DNA of 20,012 bases from UBA9988 sp964574105 (lineage in GTDB: Bacteria > Patescibacteriota > Minisyncoccia > Phycocordibacterales > UBA9988): the NCBI GenBank assembly GCA_964574105.1, contig CAZNKH010000009.1:1-20012 (forward strand), written 5' to 3'. How positions within the stretch are numbered: position 1 is the first letter of the stretch; each line of letters opens with the position of its first letter. Shown here in pieces: positions 8,287 to 15,144 of this stretch. The position numbers and the translations under genes are program-made. A model generated the notes under the pieces. That model saw only the letters and a list, made by a program, of their open reading frames with translations, was not told the origin of the DNA and did not search any database.

Positions 8287-9710
8287 GTGAACGCACTTAC
8301 ATCACGACGACCCTACCTTATGTTAATGCAGATCCGCATATCGGATTTGCGCTTGAGGTGGTGCAAGCAGATGCCTACGCACGCTTTTCGCGCCTTATGG
8401 GGCACGAAGTACTCTTTAATACAGGCACCGATGAACACGGTCAAAAAATTTGGAAGAAGGCACAAGAGGAGGGGAAGGATCCACAAGTGTATGTAAATAA
8501 GGCGGTAAAACGCTTTGTTGTACTCAAGGAAAAGTTGAATCTTTCATATACCAACTTTATCCGTACCAGTGACCAAGCACATATAGTAGCAGCTCAGGAA
8601 TTTTGGAAGCGTTGTGATGGTAACGGTGACATTTATAGAAAAAAGTATCAAGTACGCTACTGTGTGGGATGTGAATTAGAGAAAACAGATTCAGAGTTGG
8701 AGGAGGGGAGATGCCCTCTCCATTCGCATCTGGAATTAGAGCTCATCGACGAGGAAAATTATTTTTTTAGATTCTCAAAGTACCAGGACGCCCTGCTTGC
8801 GCTGTATGATGACGAGCATTTTGTATTACCTGAATCGCGAAAGAATGAGGTGAGGAGTTTTGTGTCACAAGGCTTACAGGACTTTTCTATTTCGCGTGTG
8901 AAGGAGAAGATGCCGTGGGGAATAGCAGTTCCCGGAGACCCTGGGCAGGTGATGTATGTATGGTTTGACGCATTAGTGAACTATGTTTCTACCATTGGTT
9001 GGCCAGAGCGGAAGAATGAGTTTGAGCAATGGTGGCCAGTCATTCAGTACGCAGGAAAGGATAATACACGCCAACAGGCAGCGATGTGGCAGGCAATGCT
9101 TCTCTCGGCAGGACTCCCACCGTCAAAACAAATTGTGATACATGGCTTTATAACTTCTGGTGGTGCAAAGATGAGCAAGAGTCTTGGAAATGTGATTGAC
9201 CCTATTGCTATTGTGGATGAGTACGGTACTGACGCTCTGCGCTATTACCTTCTGCGTGAGGTGAGTCCATTTGAGGACTCGGACTTTACGATGGAGAAGT
9301 TTATAGAGAGCTACAATGGGAATTTGGCGAATGGTTTAGGGAATCTCGCGTCACGCATTATGAAAATGGCGGAGATGTACGGAGTGCAAAGCACCAAGAG
9401 TCAAGGATCAAGCGTCGACTATCAAGTGCCGAGAGAGTACCAGAGTGCGATGGAGGCCTATCGCTACAACGATGCGATGCAAGTTATCTGGGAATTGATT
9501 GGAGAAGCAGATGCGCGTATTGCGGAGACGGAACCATTTAAACTGATGAAGACGGATACCGAAGCGGCAAAAAAAATTATTGCCGAGCTGGTGCAATCAC
9601 TTGCAGAGATTGCGTACCTCCTCTCTCCTTTTATGCCAACAACAGCTGAGATACTACAGAATGCTATCAAAGAGGATCGTTCCCTCTCTCCGCTCTTTGT
9701 GAGGAGATAG
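8283..9710 (+). CDS. metG: Methionyl-tRNA synthetase
   Basis: Charges tRNA-Met, including the initiator, with methionine. The 475-aa protein starts with YITTTLPYVNADPHIGFA, with the HIGH-equivalent HIGF at residues 19-22. A single knuckle YCVGC...CPLH provides a zinc site, and PGDPGQVMYVWFDAL and the KMSKS loop (residues 296-300) complete the catalytic core. The C-terminal part is the helical anticodon-binding domain, ending without the C-terminal dimerisation/tRNA-binding extension seen in longer MetRS. It overlaps the upstream gene by ATGA and is followed three bases later by tatD, an association common in bacteria. Confidence 0.97.
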   Translation: MSERTYITTTLPYVNADPHIGFALEVVQADAYARFSRLMGHEVLFNTGTDEHGQKIWKKAQEEGKDPQVYVNKAVKRFVVLKEKLNLSYTNFIRTSDQAHIVAAQEFWKRCDGNGDIYRKKYQVRYCVGCELEKTDSELEEGRCPLHSHLELELIDEENYFFRFSKYQDALLALYDDEHFVLPESRKNEVRSFVSQGLQDFSISRVKEKMPWGIAVPGDPGQVMYVWFDALVNYVSTIGWPERKNEFEQWWPVIQYAGKDNTRQQAAMWQAMLLSAGLPPSKQIVIHGFITSGGAKMSKSLGNVIDPIAIVDEYGTDALRYYLLREVSPFEDSDFTMEKFIESYNGNLANGLGNLASRIMKMAEMYGVQSTKSQGSSVDYQVPREYQSAMEAYRYNDAMQVIWELIGEADARIAETEPFKLMKTDTEAAKKIIAELVQSLAEIAYLLSPFMPTTAEILQNAIKEDRSLSPLFVRR

Positions 9711-9713
9711 TAT

Positions 9714-10499
9714 ATGCAGGTGAGATATTTTGACATTCACGCACATCTAAATTTTAAGGATTTTGATGCAGATAGAGATGAAGTGATCGCGCGTTGTAGA
9801 AAAGAGGGTGTGCTGGTCAACAATGTGGGTACTAATCTTGCAACAAGTAGGGAGGCAGTTGCACTTGCAGAAGCGCACGAACATCTCTACGCAACAGTGG
9901 GGGTACATCCGACGGATTGGAGACAAGGACTTGATGAAGAAGAGTTTCTTTCGCTCGCAATGAATCCGAGAGTCATTGCTCTTGGTGAATGTGGCTTGGA
10001 CTACTATCATATGGAGGATGAGCATGAGAAGACAGAGCAAAAAAAACTTTTTGAGACACATATTGCTCTCGCAGAGCGCGTGGGAAAGCCCCTCATGCTT
10101 CATATCCGTTCTGCTCAGGCATTTCCACTGGAGGCCTACACAGATGCATTAGAAATGCTTAACGCACATCCGCATGTGCTGGCGCATGCGCATTTCTTTG
10201 CAGGAAATTGGACTATCGCACAGGCTTATCTCGTTCGTGATATTAGTCTTTCATTTACCGGCGTTATCACCTTTGCGCGGCAGTATGATGAAGTTATTGC
10301 TCGTATCCCAGAGAAGATGCTGTTTGCAGAGACGGATGCCCCTTTTGTTGCACCGGAGCCCTATCGAGGCAGACGCGGTAACCCGCTATATGTAAAAGAA
10401 GTGATGCTGAAGCTTGCGGAGATTCGTGAGGAGGATCCTGAGGTGCTTGGGGCGACACTCCTACACAACGCGCTGAAGAGATTTGCAATAGTGAGGTAG
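9714..10499 (+). CDS. tatD: TatD-family metal-dependent hydrolase/DNase
   Basis: A 261-aa TIM-barrel hydrolase of the TatD/YcfH family, which has 3'-exonuclease activity in characterised members. Metal ligands are visible in order: FDIHAHLN at the N-terminus, the acid in LGECGLDYYH, LMLHIRSA, the AHAHFF histidines and the closing FAETDAPF. The following PYRGRRGNPLYVKEV is the usual substrate-loop region. Length is normal. Its ATG lies three bases after the metG stop, and GGAG at 9703-9706 gives a modest SD, unlike most genes in this block. The metG-tatD linkage suggests co-transcription. Confidence 0.95.
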   Translation: MQVRYFDIHAHLNFKDFDADRDEVIARCRKEGVLVNNVGTNLATSREAVALAEAHEHLYATVGVHPTDWRQGLDEEEFLSLAMNPRVIALGECGLDYYHMEDEHEKTEQKKLFETHIALAERVGKPLMLHIRSAQAFPLEAYTDALEMLNAHPHVLAHAHFFAGNWTIAQAYLVRDISLSFTGVITFARQYDEVIARIPEKMLFAETDAPFVAPEPYRGRRGNPLYVKEVMLKLAEIREEDPEVLGATLLHNALKRFAIVR

Positions 10500-10511
10500 T
10501 TCTGTTAGTAT
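10483..10511 (+). promoter_or_regulatory. Sigma-70-like promoter for rpsF-ssb-rpsR
   Basis: TTGCAA (10483-10488), a 17-base spacer and TAGTAT (10506-10511, preceded by TG-T) lie at the end of tatD. The box ends eight bases before the rpsF ATG, so the mRNA should have almost no 5' leader. No SD precedes the ATG. Confidence 0.55.
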
Positions 10512-10519
10512 GGAGCACT

Positions 10520-11020
10520 ATGGATACAGCAGAAACACCAATACAGACAAATGAGCGCACAACCTACGAAGTTGGCTTTTTGCTTACCCCGTCTCTCTCT
10601 GAAGAGTCTCTTGGGATAGAAATTACCCATATCCGTGATGAGATTGAGAAAGCAGATGGCGCCATTGTGAGTGAAGGGTATCCAACACTCCGCCCGCTCT
10701 CGTACGCGATTGCGTACCGTGCTGGGGGAGCTAAACAACAGCTACAGCAAGCGTACTTTGGCTATGTTAAGTTCACGCTTGTCCCTGAGAAGGTGCTTGC
10801 AGTAAAAGCAGGTCTAGAAAAGATTGAGACACTGGTCCGCTTTCTCATTATGATTGCGGGCAAAGAGAATCCTACCCCAATCCGTCGAGTACCGCAGATG
10901 GCGGCTCGCCCAGACGCCACTGTAGATACCACAGAGAAACACTCGCTCACAGAGGCAGATGAGGCAGAGATTACAAAGGGGATTGAAGAGCTCTTGACGG
11001 AGGAAAAGATCGCATCATAG
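10520..11020 (+). CDS. rpsF: Small ribosomal subunit protein S6
   Basis: S6 binds 16S rRNA together with S18 in the platform of the 30S subunit. The core fold spans roughly residues 13-115, from TTYEVGFLLTPSLSEE through ADGAIVSEGYPTLRPLSYAI and YFGYVKFTLVPEKV to the final strand ETLVRFLIMI. A polar N-terminal arm of about 12 residues and an acidic C-terminal tail of about 40 residues make it longer (166 aa) than classic S6. Its place directly before ssb and rpsR is the standard bacterial order and confirms the call. An extended -10 lies eight bases before the start. Confidence 0.95.
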   Translation: MDTAETPIQTNERTTYEVGFLLTPSLSEESLGIEITHIRDEIEKADGAIVSEGYPTLRPLSYAIAYRAGGAKQQLQQAYFGYVKFTLVPEKVLAVKAGLEKIETLVRFLIMIAGKENPTPIRRVPQMAARPDATVDTTEKHSLTEADEAEITKGIEELLTEEKIAS

Positions 11021-11022
11021 CT

Positions 11023-11478
11023 ATGTACTTGAATAAAGCGTTCATCTATGGCAATCTAACTCGCGATCCGGAGGCGCGCCGGCTTCCCAATGGAACCTCG
11101 GTAACCAGCTTCTCGGTAGCAACCAATCGCACATGGAAGGATAAGAATGGTGCGCGGCAAGAGGATGTGCAGTACCACAATGTCGTCTGTTTTGCTAAAC
11201 TTGCAGAGCTTGCCGCACAATACCTACACCGCGGAGGTGCCGTGTACATTGAGGGACGAATGCAGACGCGGAGTTGGGACGCATCGGACGGACAGAAAAA
11301 GTATCGCACTGAGATTATAGCCGACACTATGCAATTTGGTCCCCGTCGTGATGGAGGAGGGGAAAGTGCGAGTAATGCTGCTCCCACAGACGCAGGGAAA
11401 GCTATGAATGCTCCAGCTGAAGTAGAGACGATTGAGTACCCAAGTGAAGAAGTTAATCCAGATGATATCCCATTTTAA
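11023..11478 (+). CDS. ssb: Single-stranded DNA-binding protein
   Basis: SSB coats single-stranded DNA during replication and repair. The 151-aa protein has the OB-fold: NKAFIYGNLTRDPEARRLPNG, TSFSVATNRTW, DVQYHNVVCFAKLAELAAQY and the GGAVYIEGRMQTRSW strand. A Gly/Ala/acidic linker follows, and the chain ends in the conserved acidic tip DDIPF, the docking site for repair and replication partners. It starts two bases after the rpsF stop, with no convincing SD. The same window encodes RecO, a known binder of the SSB tip. Confidence 0.97.
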   Translation: MYLNKAFIYGNLTRDPEARRLPNGTSVTSFSVATNRTWKDKNGARQEDVQYHNVVCFAKLAELAAQYLHRGGAVYIEGRMQTRSWDASDGQKKYRTEIIADTMQFGPRRDGGGESASNAAPTDAGKAMNAPAEVETIEYPSEEVNPDDIPF

Positions 11479-11484
11479 TTACAT

Positions 11485-11685
11485 ATGAAGCAATGCCACT
11501 TTTGCACCAGTAATGTGAAGCACGTGGACTACAAAGACACGGAGCTTTTGAAGCGCTTTATGAACACACACGCGCGTATGGTGGGAAAGAGACGGAGTTC
11601 GGTATGCTCCAAACATCAGCGTAAGCTCGCACTCGCCATTAAGCGAGCACGCTTTCTTGCCCTACTTCCCTTCATCGCTCGCTAG
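11485..11685 (+). CDS. rpsR: Small ribosomal subunit protein S18
   Basis: S18 pairs with S6 on the 30S platform. The 66-aa protein is short but complete: a CHFC pair at the N-terminus, VDYKDTELLKRFMNTHARMV, then the basic GKRRSSVCSKHQRKLALAIK and the RARFLALLPF helix end. The Cys/His set (CxxC plus C and H further on) resembles the zinc-binding version of S18. It is the last gene of the rpsF-ssb-rpsR unit. The ATG lies six bases after ssb and lacks an SD, so translation probably depends on coupling. Confidence 0.95.
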   Translation: MKQCHFCTSNVKHVDYKDTELLKRFMNTHARMVGKRRSSVCSKHQRKLALAIKRARFLALLPFIAR

Positions 11686-11690
11686 CGCGA

Positions 11691-11707
11691 CCCTTTTGCC
11701 AAAAGGG
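11691..11707 (+). terminator. Short hairpin after rpsR overlapping the next promoter
   Basis: CCCTTTT (11691-11697), loop GCC, AAAAGGG (11701-11707) form a 7-bp hairpin five bases after the rpsR stop. There is no T tract, so intrinsic termination would be weak. The -35 element of the following promoter lies in its loop. Confidence 0.4.
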
Positions 11708-11724
11708 GCCTTGCGTGGTATTAT
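11696..11724 (+). promoter_or_regulatory. Sigma-70 promoter for the 136-aa orphan gene
   Basis: TTGCCA (11696-11701), a 17-base spacer and TATTAT (11719-11724) with an extended TG-G immediately before it. It is followed by a leader of about 35 bases containing a small hairpin (TGTAGG at 11727-11732 with CCTACA at 11742-11747) and a strong SD. Confidence 0.65.
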
Positions 11725-11765
11725 CTTGTAGGATTTTTGTACCTACACAAATAAGGAGGGTAGAA

Positions 11766-12176
11766 ATGGGAAATATTAAAAACTTGGTCCCACTCACTGT
11801 GGAATGGGATCAGCGTGTACAGGAATTGCACTTTTCTCGCCAGCTACGAATATGGAAACAGAGAAAGAACTCTGTAAATGCCGTTGTCCTCTCTCTTCTT
11901 GAAGATGAAGATCCCATCTTTATCACATTACAGCTTCTCGGCCTTAACGATATCCATTGGGCTTTCTCCATAAGATCGAGGAATCTTCCCAAGACATTCT
12001 GCGCAATAACACTCTATTATCCAACGCAAGAGTCTATCCGCGAATTAAAGAATAGAGGATTTGTTCTCTTTGCCGACCATTCTCCATTGGTGCGGGAGAG
12101 TAATCTACCCTATCCCTATCACTCACTTGTTGATGGCGTGAGTGTTTGGATTGCTCCGTACCCGCTCCACTCATAG
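11766..12176 (+). CDS. Orphan 136-aa protein of unknown function
   Basis: I do not recognise this protein. It is 136 aa, mixed in composition, with no signal peptide, membrane segment or known motif. The N-terminal part is Trp/Arg-rich (VEWDQRV, RQLRIWKQRKNS), the middle hydrophobic (VVLSLLEDEDPIFITLQLLG) and the end aromatic/Pro-rich (NLPYPYHSL, VWIAPYPL). The start is set by a near-perfect SD (AAGGAGG at 11753-11759) six bases before ATG 11766. The longer frame from GTG 11715 would begin inside the promoter. It is a self-contained cassette: own promoter, leader hairpin, SD and a strong hairpin terminator. Its expression style differs from the SD-less housekeeping block upstream, which suggests an accessory origin. 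Confidence 0.75.
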   Translation: MGNIKNLVPLTVEWDQRVQELHFSRQLRIWKQRKNSVNAVVLSLLEDEDPIFITLQLLGLNDIHWAFSIRSRNLPKTFCAITLYYPTQESIRELKNRGFVLFADHSPLVRESNLPYPYHSLVDGVSVWIAPYPLHS

Positions 12177-12187
12177 GACGCACACCC

Positions 12188-12228
12188 CCCCCATCAGCTA
12201 CAGCTGATGGGGGATTTGTTTTATTTTT
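12188..12228 (+). terminator. Rho-independent terminator after the orphan gene
   Basis: CCCCCATCAGCT (12188-12199) and AGCTGATGGGGG (12202-12213) are perfect complements around a central AC, followed by the T-rich run ATTTGTTTTATTTTT. The inner pairs must open to give a workable loop. Confidence 0.85.
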
Positions 12229-12234
12229 AAGAGA

Positions 12235-12264
12235 TTGACAAACAGTATAGATCTATGCTATACT
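12235..12264 (+). promoter_or_regulatory. Consensus sigma-70 promoter for the EamA-like gene
   Basis: TTGACA (12235-12240), an 18-base spacer and TATACT (12259-12264, preceded by ATGC). This is one of the best promoter matches in the window. It is followed by a leader of about 40 bases and a full SD. Confidence 0.8.
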
Positions 12265-12309
12265 ACAATAGCTTCAGAACCTTGACTTCACATTAAAAAA
12301 AGGAGGTGA

Positions 12310-13200
12310 ATGACAGTGATTTTTATCCTGCTTCTTGGTCCACCGATACTCTTTGCCTTTGCTAATCTGCTTGACTACTTCCTCGTTCGCGGGAGTGGAC
12401 GAGAAGCGTCTAATCCTGCGGCGCTGATGGTAATTGGGGGTATCTTTAACCTTGGGGCGGCACTCTGTCTCAAAGGAGAATATATGACCCCGCTTTCTCT
12501 TGAGAGTTTCATCGCTCTTGCAGTGGTGAATGGTGCTCTCTTCTCGCTCGCGATGTGGTTTTATCTCATCGCATTGCAGATGAAAGATGCATCGCATGTT
12601 GTACCTTGGTTTCAGATGATTCCCGTATTTGGGATAATCTTTGCACTCATTGTGCTCGGTGAGTTACCACAGTGGTTTGAGATTCTTGCCATCATCGGTG
12701 TGATTGTGGGTGGCTTTGCTCTCTCTGGTATCGATACAATTATCGCATATCGCGTGATTGTACTGGTGCTTCTCTCATCTGGTCTTCTCGCTATGAATGA
12801 TGTGGTGTTTGCTTACTACGGCCGGGGATTGGATTGGGTCTCGGTACTCTATGCCGATATGCTGGGCAAAGCCATCTGGGCGCCGGTCTTTTTATTCTCT
12901 CAAGATGCACGACTCGGTGTTACTCGCGGACTCGTGAGTAAGCTTGGTCTCTGTTCTCTTACAGAACTTGTGTGCATCCTTGCGGATGCGCTGTTTGACA
13001 TCGGCAAGCTCCGTATGCCTGTTGCGGTGATGGAGGGATCATGCTGTCTCCAGCCTTTCTTTGTTGTCGGTGGAGCTTATCTCTGCTCGTTCTTATTTCC
13101 GGACCTGTTTACTCGTGAGCAGGGAGGTGTCCTCCGCAAATTGGCTGCGATTGCGGTGATGGTTATCTGTGGGATTATCATTACTGTATCTCGCGCATAA
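12310..13200 (+). CDS. EamA/DMT-type transporter-like membrane protein
   Basis: A 296-aa polytopic membrane protein with about ten hydrophobic helices, resembling two repeats of the EamA (drug/metabolite transporter) fold. The first repeat runs to about residue 145 and includes ALAVVNGALFSLAMWFYLIA and the typical end FGIIFALIVLGELPQWFEIL followed by GVIVGGFALSG. In the second repeat the matching part is weaker (LRKLAAIAVMVICGIIITVS). The substrate is unknown. ATG 12310 is fixed by AAAGGAGGTGA just upstream, which is almost fully complementary to the 16S rRNA 3' end. With its own strong promoter and terminator it is a single-gene unit. It could export a metabolite or peptide, but nothing ties it directly to the peptide cluster downstream. 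Confidence 0.8.
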   Translation: MTVIFILLLGPPILFAFANLLDYFLVRGSGREASNPAALMVIGGIFNLGAALCLKGEYMTPLSLESFIALAVVNGALFSLAMWFYLIALQMKDASHVVPWFQMIPVFGIIFALIVLGELPQWFEILAIIGVIVGGFALSGIDTIIAYRVIVLVLLSSGLLAMNDVVFAYYGRGLDWVSVLYADMLGKAIWAPVFLFSQDARLGVTRGLVSKLGLCSLTELVCILADALFDIGKLRMPVAVMEGSCCLQPFFVVGGAYLCSFLFPDLFTREQGGVLRKLAAIAVMVICGIIITVSRA

Positions 13201-13201
13201 T

Positions 13202-13236
13202 ATCCCGCTACAGTGTACTGTAGCGGGATTTTTATT
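13202..13236 (+). terminator. Rho-independent terminator after the EamA-like gene
   Basis: ATCCCGCTACAGT (13202-13214) pairs perfectly with ACTGTAGCGGGAT (13217-13229), followed by a T-rich run. The inner pairs must open to form a loop. It starts two bases after the stop codon. Confidence 0.88.
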
Positions 13237-13251
13237 TCTCTCACCTTTTGT

Positions 13252-13257
13252 TACACT
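13252..13257 (+). promoter_or_regulatory. Extended -10 box before the Cys-rich membrane protein
   Basis: TG-T-TACACT, with the box ending six bases before ATG 13264 and following the preceding terminator. No SD is present, so the mRNA is probably leaderless. Confidence 0.5.
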
Positions 13258-13263
13258 TACACC

Positions 13264-13563
13264 ATGGATGTTAAGTCACAATACCTCTTTCTCATTATGG
13301 GGCTGATTATTCTCGGCTCTATAGCGATTACCTACAACCGCATTATTGTATTGCGTGATTACGAAGTACTTGCTCACATTGCGTGTGACCCGTCATACGA
13401 GCGGTGTTTTTCTGAAGAGGATGAGGATCAAACATACTACTACAAAATCATACACAAACAGGCGAGGTACATTAATCCCTGTAATCCGAACGAAATGGAG
13501 TGTCCAGAACTCTCGTGTACGGCAGGAGAGCCTGGGTGTTCGGTGGAGTACAATACATTATAG
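13264..13563 (+). CDS. Small Cys-rich single-pass membrane protein
   Basis: A 99-aa protein of unknown function. Residues about 6-24 (YLFLIMGLIILGSIAITY) form one membrane helix near the N-terminus. The remaining 75 residues are acidic and contain six cysteines in the pattern CDPSYERC, NPC, MEC, SC, GC, suggesting an exported domain stabilised by disulfides. I chose ATG 13264 because the longer frame from GTG 13213 begins inside the upstream terminator hairpin, and because an extended -10 sits six bases before this ATG. Its last six bases overlap, tail to tail, with the ATP-grasp gene on the other strand. Confidence 0.7.
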   Translation: MDVKSQYLFLIMGLIILGSIAITYNRIIVLRDYEVLAHIACDPSYERCFSEEDEDQTYYYKIIHKQARYINPCNPNEMECPELSCTAGEPGCSVEYNTL

Positions 13564-14856
13564 GTACCCCCATGAACGGAGTTTCTTTTCATCGTGCTCC
13601 ATAAACTTGAGTCCGATGTCATTGCGGTAGAACATCTTTGGTATATAAATCTCTTTAATGCTACGGTACACTGCATGCCGAGCCTCTCGTACCGTCTCAC
13701 CCATAGCGGTGACATAGAGTGGGTAGCCATTTGTATTTGAAATAATGTATTGATTGGTCTTTGTATCAAAACATACTTCTTCAAAATGAATATGAGGAAG
13801 TCCTTCTGCCCGCAATTTTTCTGAAAAATGGAGGGTTGTACTGAACGATGAATTGGTTTGTACCTGCTTGGCGTAAGGGAATGGGGGCACTGCAATGAGA
13901 ACGACAATGCCAAATCCTTTTTTCCACTCAAGGGTGCTCGGCTTGCCGTCAGCGATCTCTTTTAAGAATGTTCCCCATGGACTTGTGTGTATCTCACTGT
14001 GCAAGTGGATGATGGGGGAGCCAATGCGCGTGGTAACCTCAAGTGGGAAGGCTCCTTGCTCATTGACGATACAGTTCACATCAATGTCTCCTTTGTACTT
14101 AATTTTTTCAAGGTGCCCCTTGATGGGAGCGAGTGCCTCTCTAAACAGTTTGTTATCCTCATTGTTGTCGTACCAGGCAAGCGTCCCCATCTCGCTGGTG
14201 GTGGGACCCAAGTCTCCGGGGAATAACTTTTTGTGCTCAATGTTTATCTCAATGGGACCTGCCCAATCCTTCCCGTTAAAGTAACGCCCGACTCCAATCT
14301 CTATGCCGTCTACAAACTCTTGGAGGGTAATGACGGAGGAGCGATAGCGCGCGAAGGAGCGGTAGTTCTCAAGAACATTGATGACATCTCTCCCGTCGGG
14401 AAAGTGTCCAACATAGTTGAATCCTTTTGAGGCGTGGCCGTTCTGCTTGACGACCCAGCGTCCGCGGTTTCGCTCCACGAATCCGACGGCATCACTAATA
14501 GAGTCAAAATTGTAGGAGGGGAGTCCTTTGATCCCGTGGTGTGCAAGGAGCTCCTTGCCATACTGGCGATTGGTCTCGAGGAGGTCGGCCTTCTCACAGC
14601 CACCGAAGACCGAGAACCCTTTTTGCCGTAGTTCATCTTGAACCTTACCGTAACCTACATCGTCAAAGATGATGAGGCCGTCCTTGCCAACCCAAGGGAG
14701 CTCGTGACGCCAGTTGCTTGTCTTTTCTACTAGGCCATCGAGGTCGTGCTTACTCCCGCGCTCCTTGATGAACAGTTTTACCTGATGTCCTTCTCTGGTC
14801 AGCTGATAAGCCACATCACCACCGATGAGCTCGTTGGTGATAAACAGAATATTCAT
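13558..14856 (-). CDS. PurD-like ATP-grasp ligase
   Basis: A 432-aa ATP-grasp protein related to phosphoribosylamine-glycine ligase (GARS, PurD). Family signs in order: FGGCEKADLLETNRQYGKELL, the ATP-binding region WVVKQNGHASKGFNYVG, LQEFVDGIEIGVGRYF, GDLGPTTSEMGT (compare GDxGPNTGGMG in PurD), FPLEVTTRIGSPI (compare EFNxRFGDPE) and the C-terminal VTAMGETVREARHAVY ... YRNDIGLKFM. The canonical N-terminal GxGGREH loop is replaced by FITNELIGGDVAY, and the Asn and Asp in the metal/substrate loop are changed. The fold is secure but the substrate may differ. ATG 14856 follows a -10-like TAGTAT by ten bases. The gene is divergent from the peptide-maturase region and converges with the Cys-rich gene. 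Confidence 0.8.
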   Translation of the reverse strand: MNILFITNELIGGDVAYQLTREGHQVKLFIKERGSKHDLDGLVEKTSNWRHELPWVGKDGLIIFDDVGYGKVQDELRQKGFSVFGGCEKADLLETNRQYGKELLAHHGIKGLPSYNFDSISDAVGFVERNRGRWVVKQNGHASKGFNYVGHFPDGRDVINVLENYRSFARYRSSVITLQEFVDGIEIGVGRYFNGKDWAGPIEINIEHKKLFPGDLGPTTSEMGTLAWYDNNEDNKLFREALAPIKGHLEKIKYKGDIDVNCIVNEQGAFPLEVTTRIGSPIIHLHSEIHTSPWGTFLKEIADGKPSTLEWKKGFGIVVLIAVPPFPYAKQVQTNSSFSTTLHFSEKLRAEGLPHIHFEEVCFDTKTNQYIISNTNGYPLYVTAMGETVREARHAVYRSIKEIYIPKMFYRNDIGLKFMEHDEKKLRSWGYL

Positions 14857-14866
14857 AGGTACCCCT

Positions 14867-14872
14867 ATACTA
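14867..14872 (-). promoter_or_regulatory. -10 box for the ATP-grasp gene
   Basis: On the minus strand TAGTAT lies ten bases before ATG 14856 with no SD between, the same near-leaderless arrangement as the housekeeping genes. No clear -35 is seen. Confidence 0.4.
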
Positions 14873-15129
14873 CCGCGCCTCACCCTGAATTGCCACTGGG
14901 AAAGTTATAATTTTATTTGGTTATCTTGCTTATTGAATCAAAATCAACGAGGTCTATGTCCCATGCATCTCTCCCTTTTTTCCATAGGGTCCAGTCTTTA
15001 TAAGGGCTTTCTTTTTTATTAAATAAGGGTGAATGTGATTTTACCACATTCACCCTTATTTGTAGAGCATCTCTACATTTCTTTGTCGCAGTCACATCCA
15101 TCATCGTCCGGGACAACACAGTCACAGGA
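14873..15129. other. Divergent intergenic region with hairpins and ORF remnants
   Basis: No complete gene is visible between the ATP-grasp start and the maturase promoter. It contains a 17-bp perfect hairpin, a 15-base palindrome and two minus-strand coding remnants. One remnant is Cys/Asp-rich, at 15073-15144. The other is a 46-codon frame beginning with a GTG in the hairpin and ending at 14913. Its predicted tail (YKDWTLWKKGRDAWDIDLVD) looks protein-like but has no plausible ribosome binding site. The region may be the scar of a lost or moved gene. Confidence 0.4.
15021..15061. terminator. 17-bp perfect hairpin, possible terminator
   Basis: AAATAAGGGTGAATGTG (15021-15037) pairs with CACATTCACCCTTATTT (15045-15061) around a 7-base loop. 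On the minus strand it lies 12 bases after the stop of the Cys/Asp-rich remnant, which is where a terminator would be expected. The only U stretch in either direction is the TTATTT at the stem end. A second palindrome (GTAGAGCATCTCTAC, 15062-15076) abuts it. Confidence 0.55.
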
Positions 15130-15144
15130 TTGACAAGATATATC
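15073..15144 (-). pseudogene. Possible remnant of a second Cys/Asp-rich precursor peptide
   Basis: On the minus strand, the frame ending with TAG at 15073-15075 reads DISCQSCDCVVPDDDGCDCD followed by KEM. An in-frame TGA at 15145-15147 precedes it and there is no ATG, GTG or TTG, so it is not a complete gene. The C-x-x-P-D-x-D-D/G-C flavour resembles the candidate core CMPDPDDCPSDDPGDY at 16315-16449, and a hairpin terminator follows. It may be the tail of a former precursor whose leader was lost when the maturase promoter arrived, or chance. Evidence is modest. Confidence 0.25.

Noticed and set aside
8660..8730. Reduced zinc knuckle in MetRS as an anomaly
   Set aside because: The CxxC...CPLH version is common in bacterial MetRS of this type and needs no special explanation.
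11715..11765. Longer N-terminus from GTG 11715 for the orphan protein
   Set aside because: It lies within the promoter spacer and -10, while ATG 11766 has a strong SD at the correct distance.
13213..13263. Longer N-terminus from GTG 13213 for the Cys-rich membrane protein
   Set aside because: That GTG is inside the terminator hairpin of the preceding gene; ATG 13264 follows an extended -10.
13895..14631. Several plus-strand frames opposite the ATP-grasp gene
   Set aside because: They have no recognisable motifs or ribosome binding sites and lie antisense to a clear PurD-like gene.
14913..15125. 70-codon minus-strand frame across the intergenic region
   Set aside because: It runs straight through a 17-bp hairpin and lacks a ribosome binding site; kept only as a possible remnant within the intergenic entry.
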